Part shown: positions 18,191 to 27,275 of the stretch, one piece after another | How the letters are laid out: each line of letters opens with the position of its first letter | How positions within the stretch are numbered: position 1 is the stretch's first letter | Origin: RUG11237 sp045119215 | Lineage (GTDB): Bacteria; Bacillota; Clostridia; Lachnospirales; Lachnospiraceae | DNA length: 64,000 nucleotides | Direction of reading: 5' to 3' | Assembly (NCBI GenBank): GCA_045119215.1 | Contig: JBGVDD010000085.1 | Span: 41,388-105,387 of the forward strand | Program-made: the position numbers and the translations under genes | Notes under the pieces: model-generated | Told to the model about the DNA's origin: nothing | What the model saw: only the letters and a program-made list of their open reading frames with translations | The model's database searches: none

Positions 18191-21100
18191 CTACTGGGTG
18201 GTCAACACAATACTTTCCGTGGCATTCATCGGAAGAGAAGTGTATGTATTTCCAGCAGAGTCCACCCAAACTCCATCGAAATATTTATCCTGCAGAGCAA
18301 TCATCTGGTTTCCCGACTTATGAGGCGTTTTAATCATTTTTAGAGAGTGGTAGTCTAAAAAGTTATTCTCAGACTCCTTTGTCACCACATTAGTGATATC
18401 AAAACTGCTTAAATCCACTTCTTTTAAACTCCTGCACCACATAAACAGATTTCCCATATCTGTTACATTTGTGGTGTCAAAACTGCTTAAGTTTATACTC
18501 TCTAATTTATTACACCAACAAAACATCTGATTCATATTGGTTACATTTTTTGTATTAAACTGCCTTAAATCCAATGTTACAAAAGAATCACACCCGTAAA
18601 ACATATTGCTCATATTTTTTACATTCTGAGTATTAAAACCGGTAAAATCCAATGTGGTAAGGGATTCGCAGTCTCGAAACATAGCTGACATACCAATCAC
18701 ATTAGAAGTATCCATACCCACTATATTTAAATCTGTTAAATTCTCACATCCCTTAAACATGGAATCCATATAGGTTACCTTACCGGTATAAACATCACTA
18801 AGGTCTAATTTCTTTAAGCTGATGCATTCCTCAAACATACCGTTCATATAGTTAAGATTTGTTGTATCCAGCCCACTTAAATCTACATTTGTTAAACTTT
18901 TACAGCCGCTAAACAGATAAGATACGCTTTTTGTCCCCTTGATTCTCTGCATCTTTGCTTCTTCCAGCACAGGACACCGGGCAAATATGCCTCTTACGGT
19001 ACTAGCATTCACATCAGTGATACTGGCTTTTTTCAACTTTGCACACCCTTCAAATAAATAGGACACATCCACTGCTTTCTCCGCGTCAGCCCCAGGTCCT
19101 TTCACTGTGATTTCTGTCAGCGTGTTGCATGCAGAAAACATGTTGACCATGGTTTTCACACTACTAAAATCAAAAGTGCTCACATCAATCTGAGTCAGAC
19201 TATCACAATAACAGAACATATTGGTCATGTCTGTTACATTCTTCGTATCAAAACTACTCACATCAATCTCTTTTAATGCTTTACAGGCCTGAAACATATA
19301 TTGCATATCTGTTACCGAGCTGGTGTCAAAACTGCTCAAATCGATTTTTTCCAAACCATCACAGCCGTAAAACATATGACTCATATTTTTAGCCTGACTG
19401 GTGTCAAAATTGCGCAAATCCAAGTTCTTTAACTTGTTACATCCAAAGAACATATAATTAAAGTATTTTACATTTTTGGTATTAAAATTACTTACATCTA
19501 ATTCTTCCAGATTGTTACAGTCGGAAAACACATAGCACATACTCTCCACATTTTCGGTAGTAAAGCTGCTAAGATCCAGTTTACTTAGACTTTCGCAGTT
19601 ATAAAACAGGTAGTCCATGTAACGCACATTTTTTGTATCAAAATTACTCAAATCCAACTGGGTTAATTTTTTACATCCGGAAAACATACGTTGTAAGCTG
19701 GTGGCGTTACTGGTGTCAAAACTGCTTATATCCAGCTTAGTCAGGCTTTTGCATTCCCGAAACATGTCTGTATAATTTGCGATATTCTCCGTATGAAAGC
19801 TTCCTAAATCCAGTTGAGTTATGCTGTTACATTCTTGAAACATCATATAAATACTGGTTACCTTACCAGTGTCAAAGTTACTCACATCCAGCTTGCCTAA
19901 ACTTTTGCAGTAAGCAAACATACATTCCATCTTGGTGACATTTCCTGTATCAAAATGGCTCAAGTCTAATTCCTCTAAGCTACTACACCCCTTAAACATA
20001 AGTGACATTTCTGTTGCATTTTTAGTATCAAAACTGCTCACATTGAGTTCACTTAAACTTTCACAATTCTCAAACATACCGTCAAAATATGTTACATTTC
20101 CTGTATCAAAGCTACTTAGGTCCAGTTTTGTCAGATTGGTACACCCCTGAAACATATAGTACATAGTTGTGGCACTTGCTGTATGAAAGCTGCTCACATT
20201 GAGTTCAGTTAAACTGTTACATTCAGAAAACATCCCCCAAAAAGAGGTTACCTTACTGGTATCAAATCCACTTAAGTCTATATTTTTCAAGCTTTTGCAT
20301 CCCAAAAACATACCACTCATCTCTATGGCATGGCTGGTGTCAAATCCGCTTAAGTCCACGGTTTCCATATTTTCACAACCACCAAATAAATACTTTGCAT
20401 TCTGTATGCCAACAAGATCAATTTTGGCACTTTTTATACTTTTCCGGTAATCAAACCATGGTACCCGATAATTCTCACCTTTGACTTCTTCAGCCACTTC
20501 CCCGATTCCCCATACCTTTAGCAATCCGGACTGGTCTATGCTCCAGGAAGTCTCACCGTGAGAACCGGAATATAAGATATCTCCTCCGGTTGGCACCGGG
20601 GTTATGGTTGCTTTAGGCACATCTGCGGTGACAATTACAGTTTGCGCTGGTGTCTGGGTTGGTATCTGGGTCATCGTTGGCATCACGGTTTCTACAGGAA
20701 ACGGTGTCATGGTTGACGTGGGGGTTGCCAAAGCTTTGGTTACTGTTGGCATGAGTGTTACTGTGACTGTTGGTGCCTTCGTCACTGCCTGGGTTGGTGC
20801 TTTCGTTGCTCCCTGGGTTGGTGTCTTCGTTGCCCCCTGGGTTGGTGCTTTCGTTGCCACCTGGGTTGGTGCTTTCGTTGCCACCTGGGTTGGTGCCTTC
20901 GTTGCCACCTGGGTTGGTGCCTTCGTTGCCACCTGGGTTGGTACTTTCGTTGCCACCTGGGTTGGCATCTTAGTCACTGCCTGGGTAGGCTCACTGGTTG
21001 GAGTTTCACTGATTACCACCGTAGGCTCACTGGTTGCTGTCGCTGTGACTTTCTCTGTGATGGTTGGGATTGCTGTAGGAGCCTTTGTTATTGTAGGCAC

Positions 21101-21793
21101 CTCAGATGTTACATTTACCACCGGGGTAGGTGCTTTGGTTGGTACCTTGGTAGATACAGGCGTCTTGGTTACTTTCTGTGTCTTTACCACAGATACCTTA
21201 CAGGTTGCCTTGACTTTACTGTTACAGCTACTCCAAACTGTGATAATAGCTGTTCCTCTGCCTTTTGCTGTCACCTTTCCTGCACTGTTCACCATTGCAA
21301 TCTTTTTGTTAGACGTCTTATATTTTACCTTTTTATAAGCCTTTAAAGGGGAAACAGACTTTACTTTTAATGTAAAGCTGCCTCCTACCTGCAGGGTCTT
21401 TTTCTTCTCACTTAAAGTTATCTTCTTTGGTTTTTCCTGAACCTTTATGACACAGGCTGCCTTTACCTTTGGATTGCTTTTGCTCACTGCCGTGATTTTT
21501 ATACTTCCTGCCTTCCTGGCAGTCACTTTTCCCTTACTGCTTACTGTGGCAATCTTTTTATTGGAAGATTTCCAATTCACTGATTTTGAAGCTTTACCAG
21601 GTACTACACTCTTTACTTTCAAGGCATACTTTTGCCCCACATACAGTTCCATTTTGGATTGGTTTAATTTTATTTTGGTTACCTTTTTTCCTGCCGCCTG
21701 GGTGATTGTTGGGGACAAAGCCAGATGGGACATTGTCAGTGCAATCACCAGAAAGGCAGCCACTATCTTCTTGATATAATTTCTACTTTTCAC
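18191..21793 (-). CDS. Secreted BspA-like protein with DUF285 repeats and Big2 domains
   Basis: The GTG start (21791-21793) is chosen because GGGAGG lies 7 nt upstream, inside the end of the preceding gene, giving about 1200 aa. A Sec signal (KIVAAFLVIALTMSHLA ... TQAA) is followed by two Big2 Ig-like domains (about 30-195, motif VNWKSSNKKIATVSSKGKVTA). Next is a Thr/Pro-rich stalk (about 200-405, TKAPTQVA repeats). More than 20 DUF285/BspA leucine-rich repeats follow (about 425-1150, pattern LSSFDTxNVTxMxxMFxGC). No sortase motif is seen. It is probably an extracellular adhesin or substrate-binding protein with a Pro/Thr spacer. It is coupled to the upstream YkgJ-type gene (TAA at 21795-21797, then GTG). 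Confidence 0.85.
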   Translation of the reverse strand: MKSRNYIKKIVAAFLVIALTMSHLALSPTITQAAGKKVTKIKLNQSKMELYVGQKYALKVKSVVPGKASKSVNWKSSNKKIATVSSKGKVTARKAGSIKITAVSKSNPKVKAACVIKVQEKPKKITLSEKKKTLQVGGSFTLKVKSVSPLKAYKKVKYKTSNKKIAMVNSAGKVTAKGRGTAIITVWSSCNSKVKATCKVSVVKTQKVTKTPVSTKVPTKAPTPVVNVTSEVPTITKAPTAIPTITEKVTATATSEPTVVISETPTSEPTQAVTKMPTQVATKVPTQVATKAPTQVATKAPTQVATKAPTQVATKAPTQGATKTPTQGATKAPTQAVTKAPTVTVTLMPTVTKALATPTSTMTPFPVETVMPTMTQIPTQTPAQTVIVTADVPKATITPVPTGGDILYSGSHGETSWSIDQSGLLKVWGIGEVAEEVKGENYRVPWFDYRKSIKSAKIDLVGIQNAKYLFGGCENMETVDLSGFDTSHAIEMSGMFLGCKSLKNIDLSGFDTSKVTSFWGMFSECNSLTELNVSSFHTASATTMYYMFQGCTNLTKLDLSSFDTGNVTYFDGMFENCESLSELNVSSFDTKNATEMSLMFKGCSSLEELDLSHFDTGNVTKMECMFAYCKSLGKLDVSNFDTGKVTSIYMMFQECNSITQLDLGSFHTENIANYTDMFRECKSLTKLDISSFDTSNATSLQRMFSGCKKLTQLDLSNFDTKNVRYMDYLFYNCESLSKLDLSSFTTENVESMCYVFSDCNNLEELDVSNFNTKNVKYFNYMFFGCNKLKNLDLRNFDTSQAKNMSHMFYGCDGLEKIDLSSFDTSSVTDMQYMFQACKALKEIDVSSFDTKNVTDMTNMFCYCDSLTQIDVSTFDFSSVKTMVNMFSACNTLTEITVKGPGADAEKAVDVSYLFEGCAKLKKASITDVNASTVRGIFARCPVLEEAKMQRIKGTKSVSYLFSGCKSLTNVDLSGLDTTNLNYMNGMFEECISLKKLDLSDVYTGKVTYMDSMFKGCENLTDLNIVGMDTSNVIGMSAMFRDCESLTTLDFTGFNTQNVKNMSNMFYGCDSFVTLDLRQFNTKNVTNMNQMFCWCNKLESINLSSFDTTNVTDMGNLFMWCRSLKEVDLSSFDITNVVTKESENNFLDYHSLKMIKTPHKSGNQMIALQDKYFDGVWVDSAGNTYTSLPMNATESIVLTTQ
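20770..20985. repeat. 24-bp tandem repeat (nine units) in the Thr/Pro stalk
   Basis: Nine in-phase 24-bp units start at 20770, 20794, 20818 and so on to 20962. Each encodes the eight-residue unit TKAPTQVA or a variant on the minus strand. The central units are identical or differ at one base, so copy number may change by slippage without breaking the frame. Confidence 0.9.
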
Positions 21794-21794
21794 T

Positions 21795-22469
21795 TTATTT
21801 CCTCCCATATAAATCAAGAAATACTTCCCTTGCTGCATTTAACCTCTGTTCAAACTCTTCATAAAATTCCATCTCTGCATTATATGGCTTAAAATAAAAT
21901 TCCTGTAATATGTACATACTAACTTTTTTTCTCATGTCATCACTCTGAGATTCCAACATTTTCTGTAAATCCTTCTGAAAATAATGCCATTTATTGATAT
22001 ACTGCTCATAAGCTTTTAAATTTGGCGTATCCAACCATTTTTTCACTTTTATCTTCGTCCGTTCCTTTGGACATTCATGTACTTGCAAAAAATACTGAAA
22101 TGTATTGTTTTCATAAAACCTTCCTAATGGAAACAATCGGCAGATTCCCGGTCTTGCAGGGTGTACACTGCATCTGCCTTCCTGATTCAAAAAGCTGCAT
22201 CTTTCTTCTTCTCCTGTCATGGCAAGATTGGGCAGGATAATTCCATCCACCACATTTAGCTCTATATAACCTGACACCAACTCCTGGGGCGTCTTTCCCA
22301 GAAAGGTTGTCAGACGATGGACATCAAGAGGATCTAACACAATAGAGCGCCCCATTCCTTTACAACAGGCAGAACATCCCTGACAATCTCTGGTGTCCGC
22401 TTTCACTAAATCATTGGAGGTATATAGTTTTCCATCCGAGATATCTTCCATACGTACATTGCGCTGCAT
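21795..22469 (-). CDS. YkgJ-family cysteine-cluster protein
   Basis: This 224-aa cytoplasmic protein has the Cys-rich zinc/iron-chelating signature: CQGCSACCKGMGRSIVLDP near residue 29, then CSFLNQEGRCSVHPARPGICRLFP near 89-112. The C-terminal half is helical, acidic and basic. Family members bind metal through these cysteines; their role is not settled. SD AAGGAG precedes the ATG. Its stop is followed after 1 nt by the GTG of the BspA-like gene, an unusual coupling of a metal-binding cytoplasmic protein with a secreted adhesin. A TATAAT-like -10 lies in the 40 nt between the glgP terminator and this gene. Confidence 0.85.
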   Translation of the reverse strand: MQRNVRMEDISDGKLYTSNDLVKADTRDCQGCSACCKGMGRSIVLDPLDVHRLTTFLGKTPQELVSGYIELNVVDGIILPNLAMTGEEERCSFLNQEGRCSVHPARPGICRLFPLGRFYENNTFQYFLQVHECPKERTKIKVKKWLDTPNLKAYEQYINKWHYFQKDLQKMLESQSDDMRKKVSMYILQEFYFKPYNAEMEFYEEFEQRLNAAREVFLDLYGRK

Positions 22470-22502
22470 AATATTCTCCTTGTATTATTTATTATATTTC
22501 TC

Positions 22503-22532
22503 ACAAAAAGACCACTGGCAAAACCAGCGGTC
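22503..22532 (-). terminator. Terminator of glgP
   Basis: Stem GACCGCTGG / CCAGTGGTC with a TTTTG loop and one G-U pair, followed by TTTTTG on the minus strand, 33 nt past the glgP stop. Confidence 0.85.
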
Positions 22533-22564
22533 CTTTCGCATTGTCAATATATCTATATCTTCAA

Positions 22565-24832
22565 TTATTTTAATTTCCAGATATCTCTGTTGTATTCAGC
22601 GATAGTTCTGTCAGATGAGAAGAATCCAGCCTTAGCGATGTTTGTAAGCATCATCTTCTTCCACTTATCCTGATCTTCATAATCCTTGAACATCTTGTCC
22701 TTTGTAGCAATGTAATCTTTGATGTCAAGTAAGGTCATGAACCAGTCTTTGTTGATTAATTCTTTGTGAAGTCTTTCTAAGTTTTCTTCGTTACCTTTTT
22801 CCATTACTTCATCACTTACGATAAAGTCTACGATTTCTTTGATCAATGGATCCTTATCGTAGAAGTCCTTAGATACATAGTCAGCCTTTTCGTAATGCTT
22901 GATAACAGTATCAGAATCTTCACCAAAGATGTAAATGTTGTCATCTCCAACTAACTGATGAATTTCCACGTTAGCACCGTCTTCTGTTCCTAAAGTAACA
23001 GCACCGTTTAACATAAACTTCATGTTACCTGTTCCAGATGCTTCCTTAGAAGCAAGTGAAATCTGCTCAGAAATATCACAAGCTGGGATTAACTTTTCAG
23101 CCTTGCTTACATTGTAGTTTTCAACCATAACCACCTTCATGTATGGTGCAACATCTGGATCATTGTTGATGATTTCAGATAATGTAAGGATTAAGTGAAT
23201 GATATCCTTTGCAATAATGTAAGCTGGTGCAGCCTTTGCTCCAAAGATGAAAGTAAGTGGAGTAGTTGGCTTGTTACCCTTCTTGATATCTAAGTACTTG
23301 TAGATGATGTACAATGCATTCATCTGCTGACGCTTGTACTCATGTAAACGCTTAATCTGAATATCGAAGATAGCATTTGGATCTACTTCTACATTCTGTG
23401 TTTCTTTTAAGTATGCAGCTAATTCAGCTTTCTTACCTTTCTTGATTTCTTTAATCTTATCAAGAACCTTCTGGTCATCAATATATTTTAATAAATCTTC
23501 TAACTTGTCAGCATCTTTCTTAAATCCGTCACCGATTAATTCTGTGATGTAGGAAGCTAATTCAGGGTTACAGCTTAATAACCATCTTCTGAATGTGATA
23601 CCGTTTGTCTTATTGTTGAATTTTTCAGGATAAATCTTGTAGAAGTGATTTAATTCTGAATCCTTCAAAATTTCTGTATGAAGATATGCAACACCGTTTA
23701 CACTGAATCCGTAGTGGATATCCATGTGTGCCATGTGTACTCTTTCATCTTTGTCAATAATCTGTACTTTTTCATCATCGTACTTAGCCTTTACTCTCTC
23801 ATCTAATTCCTTGATGATTGGAACTAACTTTGGAACAACCTTTTCTAAGTACTTTAATGGCCATTTTTCCAAAGCTTCTGCTAAGATGGTATGGTTTGTA
23901 TATGCACACGTCTTAGAAACGATTTCGATTGCTTCATCCATGTCAATTCCTTCAGCCTGTAACAGACGGATTAATTCAGGAATTACCATAGATGGATGTG
24001 TATCGTTAATCTGGATTACTGCATGGTCATACAACTTGTGTAAGTCATATCCTTTCGCCTTAGCATCTTTTAAGATTAACTGAGCACCGTTACTTACCAT
24101 GAAGTACTGCTGATAGATACGAAGTAAGTTACCAGCCTCATCACTGTCATCTGGATATAGGAATAATGTAAGGTTCTTAGCAATGTCTTCCTTATCAAAT
24201 GAAATTCCGTCTTTTACAATGCTTTCATCAATGGTTTCTACATCGAATAAACGAAGCTTGTTTACACCGTTTTCATAACCGATTACATCGATATCATAAA
24301 GCACAGATTTTACTTTGCAGTCACCGAATTCAACATCGAAGCTGATATCTGTCTTATTTAACCAAGACTGATCTTCAATCCAGTCATTCTTTGTTTCTTT
24401 CTGTAAGTTCTTTTCAAATACCTGCTTAAATAAACCGAAGTGGTAATTTAAACCGATACCTTCTCCTGGTAAGCCAAGTGTTGCAATAGAATCGATGAAA
24501 CATGCAGCCAAACGTCCAAGTCCACCATTACCTAAAGATGGTTCTGGTTCAATCTCTTCAATTTCGCTTAACTTCTTTCCGTTGTCAGCAAGAACTTTCT
24601 TTACTTCATCATAGATTCCCAAGTTGATTAAGTTGTTAGATAATAACTTACCAATTAAGAATTCGGCAGAGATGTAATAAATCTTCTTATCTCCTTCGAT
24701 TGCCGGTGTCTTTGCTGTCATGTCCTTTGTCAAGTTCAATAAGCTGTAGTAAACTTCTGCATTTGAACAAGCTGCAATGTCTTTTCCATAGTTCTTCTTG
24801 GTTAATTCACTTAACTGTTCCTGTAAACTCAT
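22565..24832 (-). CDS. glgP: Glycogen/starch phosphorylase
   Basis: A 755-aa GT35 phosphorylase releases glucose-1-phosphate from alpha-1,4-glucans. Family motifs include EPEPSLGNGGLGRLAACF (about 95-112), KRLHEYKRQQMN (about 497-508) and the PLP-lysine region EASGTGNMKFMLNG (about 598-611). It is slightly shorter than the usual 800-840 aa because the N-terminal regulatory part is compact. SD AGGAGGAACCAA precedes ATG. It is monocistronic between its own promoter and terminator. A palindromic operator in the promoter and a LacI-family gene upstream suggest carbohydrate-responsive repression. Confidence 0.97.
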   Translation of the reverse strand: MSLQEQLSELTKKNYGKDIAACSNAEVYYSLLNLTKDMTAKTPAIEGDKKIYYISAEFLIGKLLSNNLINLGIYDEVKKVLADNGKKLSEIEEIEPEPSLGNGGLGRLAACFIDSIATLGLPGEGIGLNYHFGLFKQVFEKNLQKETKNDWIEDQSWLNKTDISFDVEFGDCKVKSVLYDIDVIGYENGVNKLRLFDVETIDESIVKDGISFDKEDIAKNLTLFLYPDDSDEAGNLLRIYQQYFMVSNGAQLILKDAKAKGYDLHKLYDHAVIQINDTHPSMVIPELIRLLQAEGIDMDEAIEIVSKTCAYTNHTILAEALEKWPLKYLEKVVPKLVPIIKELDERVKAKYDDEKVQIIDKDERVHMAHMDIHYGFSVNGVAYLHTEILKDSELNHFYKIYPEKFNNKTNGITFRRWLLSCNPELASYITELIGDGFKKDADKLEDLLKYIDDQKVLDKIKEIKKGKKAELAAYLKETQNVEVDPNAIFDIQIKRLHEYKRQQMNALYIIYKYLDIKKGNKPTTPLTFIFGAKAAPAYIIAKDIIHLILTLSEIINNDPDVAPYMKVVMVENYNVSKAEKLIPACDISEQISLASKEASGTGNMKFMLNGAVTLGTEDGANVEIHQLVGDDNIYIFGEDSDTVIKHYEKADYVSKDFYDKDPLIKEIVDFIVSDEVMEKGNEENLERLHKELINKDWFMTLLDIKDYIATKDKMFKDYEDQDKWKKMMLTNIAKAGFFSSDRTIAEYNRDIWKLK

Positions 24833-24907
24833 TTGGTTCCTCCTTTTGAAACTGAAAAATTTACTTTTTATGTTATTTATTAAATTATTTTCCCTGCTAC
24901 ATCTGAA

Positions 24908-24936
24908 AGAATAACATAGGAAAACGTTTTCCGCAA
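24908..24936 (-). promoter_or_regulatory. glgP promoter
   Basis: -35 TTGCGG (24931-24936), 17-nt spacer, -10 TATTCT (24908-24913), with a leader of about 70 nt before glgP. The spacer contains the operator described separately. Confidence 0.6.
24919..24932. promoter_or_regulatory. LacI/CcpA-type operator in the glgP promoter
   Basis: GGAAAACGTTTTCC is a perfect 14-bp palindrome with the central CG typical of LacI/GalR-family operators. It lies between the -35 and -10 elements and touches the -35, where a bound repressor would block RNA polymerase. The adjacent LacI-family protein (25067-26056) or CcpA could be the ligand. Confidence 0.7.
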
Positions 24937-25066
24937 GTGTTATTTGAAATATTTTTGTAATATTTTCATTTTTTTACATTTTTCATAGTACAGTATGGTT
25001 AAGCACGTTTTATTTTTGTGCGGATTGCATAATTTTACACTTCCAAACTTTACCATACACCTGTTT

Positions 25067-26056
25067 TTAACAGATAATATCCTGATAATACAGTTTCACA
25101 AGCCTATGTTCCACAATACGGCTCCTGCCTTTTTCCCCGGAAAGCAACAAACAGATTTCCTCCACTGCTGCCTGAGAAATGCCATAAAAATTCTGTTTCA
25201 CTGTAAGCATCTGTTTTCCAACATATCCCATCAGTGTAATTCCATCAAACCCACATACTGGACGGAAAATATTCATATCGATGCAGGCATTCATTGCACC
25301 TATGGCCATCAAATCAGAGGCACAAACAATCAAATCCACATCTCTTCCATATTCCATAGCAATATTTCTAGCCTTCAGTTCGCTGAAATCACCATAACAG
25401 ATTCTAACCTTTAATTCCTTTTCCCTAGCCAGCTCCTTCATACCTTCCAGACGGCAATCTGTCACATAACCATTTTTCTTGCCCGCAATATAAAGTATAT
25501 TTTTTGAATTATCATCAATCACCGCTCGCTTTGCCACATCATACTGTGCCTTCTCATTATCAACCCACACAGAAGAAGTATTTTCGTTCACAAATGGAGC
25601 ATCCACCACCACACATTTAAACATCTGCATATTGATTAACTGGTGGAACACTTCATCTTCCTTTGACAATCCATAAAATATCATTGCAAAAATGCTTTGG
25701 GACTGAAAGTATCGAACAATCTCATCTAGTTTCATCCCTTCTAACATAGAGTAAAATATGGTAACTACTTCAATGTTTTTCTCCCGTGCCTTGTTCATGG
25801 CACCAGACAGGTATTGCATGGTAATTTCATCAATGGCCTGGGTCTGGGTGTTTAAATTTACTACCAGACCAACCCGGGCATACTGTTTTGAGGATAATGC
25901 CGCTGCAATTGTATTGGGAACATAATGTAATTCATCAATTGCCTTGCGCACTTTTTTCTTTGTTGTTTCACTGACATTTGGGTAATTGTTTAACACTTTT
26001 GAGACAGTGGATATCGCAACCCCTGCATAGTCAGCCACCTCTTTTATCGTTACCAT
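25067..26056 (-). CDS. LacI-family transcriptional regulator
   Basis: This 329-aa regulator has an N-terminal helix-turn-helix (VTIKEVADYAGVAISTVSKV) with hinge helix region (NTIAAALSSKQY), then a type I periplasmic-binding-fold sensor domain. SD AGGAGTAAAATT precedes ATG. It sits just upstream of and co-directional with glgP, whose promoter holds a LacI-type palindrome, so glgP is its likely target; this is inference. It begins 31 nt after yvyF with no terminator visible between, so it may also be read from the flagellar/recD2 transcript. I see no operator in its own upstream gap. Confidence 0.9.
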   Translation of the reverse strand: MVTIKEVADYAGVAISTVSKVLNNYPNVSETTKKKVRKAIDELHYVPNTIAAALSSKQYARVGLVVNLNTQTQAIDEITMQYLSGAMNKAREKNIEVVTIFYSMLEGMKLDEIVRYFQSQSIFAMIFYGLSKEDEVFHQLINMQMFKCVVVDAPFVNENTSSVWVDNEKAQYDVAKRAVIDDNSKNILYIAGKKNGYVTDCRLEGMKELAREKELKVRICYGDFSELKARNIAMEYGRDVDLIVCASDLMAIGAMNACIDMNIFRPVCGFDGITLMGYVGKQMLTVKQNFYGISQAAVEEICLLLSGEKGRSRIVEHRLVKLYYQDIIC

Positions 26057-26087
26057 AATTTTACTCCTGCTCTAGAATACTGTTATA

Positions 26088-26504
26088 CTACCAACGATCC
26101 ATAAATCGAACTGCACCGTTGGAATTTGGATTTTTCTTTCTCTCTGGTTCCAGGGGCTTTGGTTTTGCAATGGAACCTGCCAATCCGTTAGAAAGCTTAT
26201 CTTTGCAATTCTTACAAAAACGTCCTGTCTTAATGGTAGTTCCACAATTCTCGCACTCGATACCAATAGGGGAATCTGAGGAAAATGCCAGCCTTTCCTC
26301 CCTAATCCACTGTTTGATCTGGCCTACTTCCACATCATTTGCCTCTGCCACTTCATTGATTCCTGCATTCTTGTTGTCTCTCACATATTCTCTTACCTGG
26401 AAGAATTTTTCCTCCAGTTTCTCCACGCAGGCGGGGCAAATGGATCTGCCCTGTCCCATATAATTAAACAATTTCCCACATGATCTACAGTTTCTTACAT
26501 CCAT
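26088..26504 (-). CDS. yvyF: YvyF-like flagellar operon protein
   Basis: This 138-aa protein has two zinc-ribbon-like cysteine pairs (CRSCGKLF ... CPACVEKL near the N-terminus; CENCGTTI ... CKNCKD near 90-110) around an HTH-like segment (INEVAEANDVEVGQIKQWI). It resembles YvyF of the B. subtilis comF/flagellar region, which has the order comFC-yvyF-flgM. Its function is unknown, possibly regulatory. It lies 12 nt downstream of comFC. Confidence 0.8.
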   Translation of the reverse strand: MDVRNCRSCGKLFNYMGQGRSICPACVEKLEEKFFQVREYVRDNKNAGINEVAEANDVEVGQIKQWIREERLAFSSDSPIGIECENCGTTIKTGRFCKNCKDKLSNGLAGSIAKPKPLEPERKKNPNSNGAVRFMDRW

Positions 26505-26516
26505 ACCTTTGTCCTC

Positions 26517-27275
26517 CTAATTCATTCCGCCGGTTCCCAAACATATAAAATATACCTCCAAAACACCTTGCTCTTTTAATTCCCTTGCAATAGCGTCCAC
26601 TGTACTCCCTGTGGTATAAATGTCATCTACCAGCAATATTCTCTTTAATTTTACATCATTTTGCACAATTTTAAAAGCTTTTTTTAGATTTTTTTGACGT
26701 TCTTTTTCATTTAGCTGTTTTTGTGCCACAGTATTGCGCTGTCGTACCATATATTCACTATAAACTGGCAATTTCATACGTTTTCCCAACTCTTCTGCCA
26801 ACACTTCTGCCTGGTTAAATCCTCTCTTTAACAGTCTTTTTCTATGCAGGGGAACCGGAATGATGCCGTCGATATGTTTTTGACATATCCAATCCTGACA
26901 CTGGGCTACCATGGCATCCACGTAAAATTGGACATACTCTCTTTTATTATCGTATTTAAATCGATAGATGGATTCCCTCAATTCTCTATTATATTGAAAG
27001 ACACACCTTCCAGCATTGTAACTATGTTTTTTTCTTTTACAGTCTCTACAATATTCTTCCCTGGTTTCTTCTAGGGGTTTCCCACACTTTAAACATCTGG
27101 GATTTCTAATAAGCTTTAGTTTTTTTACACAATCTTTACAGATATTCCCCTCTCCTATGGGGATAATCTTCTGGCACACCGGACAGGTTTGTGGATAAAT
27201 CATGCGAATCAGCACCTGTCCTATGTGGCTTACTCCTATTTTTACTTTTTGAACTATTTTTGCTTCTATTTCCAC
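26517..27275 (-). CDS. comFC: ComFC-like phosphoribosyltransferase-fold competence protein
   Basis: A 252-aa ComF-family protein carries an N-terminal four-Cys zinc motif (CPVC ... CKDC, then CLKCGKPL ... CRDCKRK) and a C-terminal PRTase domain (KRGFNQAEVLAEELGKR; VDDIYTTGSTV, the PRPP-binding loop). In competent Bacillota ComFC takes part in handling incoming DNA. The GTG start at 27275 overlaps the recD2 end by 10 nt; the ATG at 27203 (MIYPQTCPVC) is an alternative that better matches family length. Coupling to recD2 supports a DNA-processing role. Confidence 0.88.
   Translation of the reverse strand: MEIEAKIVQKVKIGVSHIGQVLIRMIYPQTCPVCQKIIPIGEGNICKDCVKKLKLIRNPRCLKCGKPLEETREEYCRDCKRKKHSYNAGRCVFQYNRELRESIYRFKYDNKREYVQFYVDAMVAQCQDWICQKHIDGIIPVPLHRKRLLKRGFNQAEVLAEELGKRMKLPVYSEYMVRQRNTVAQKQLNEKERQKNLKKAFKIVQNDVKLKRILLVDDIYTTGSTVDAIARELKEQGVLEVYFICLGTGGMN

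Noticed and set aside
20604..21338. 244-residue plus-strand frame rich in VGAFVATWVG repeats
   Set aside because: It is the antisense of the 24-bp repeat stalk and Big2 region; open only because the repeat lacks stops in that frame.
24833..25066. Small coding gene or terminator between the LacI-family gene and glgP
   Set aside because: Apart from promoter and operator I see no conserved frame and no stem with T run.
26072..26266. Short minus-strand frame overlapping yvyF
   Set aside because: It is a shifted frame of yvyF without ribosome site or domain.
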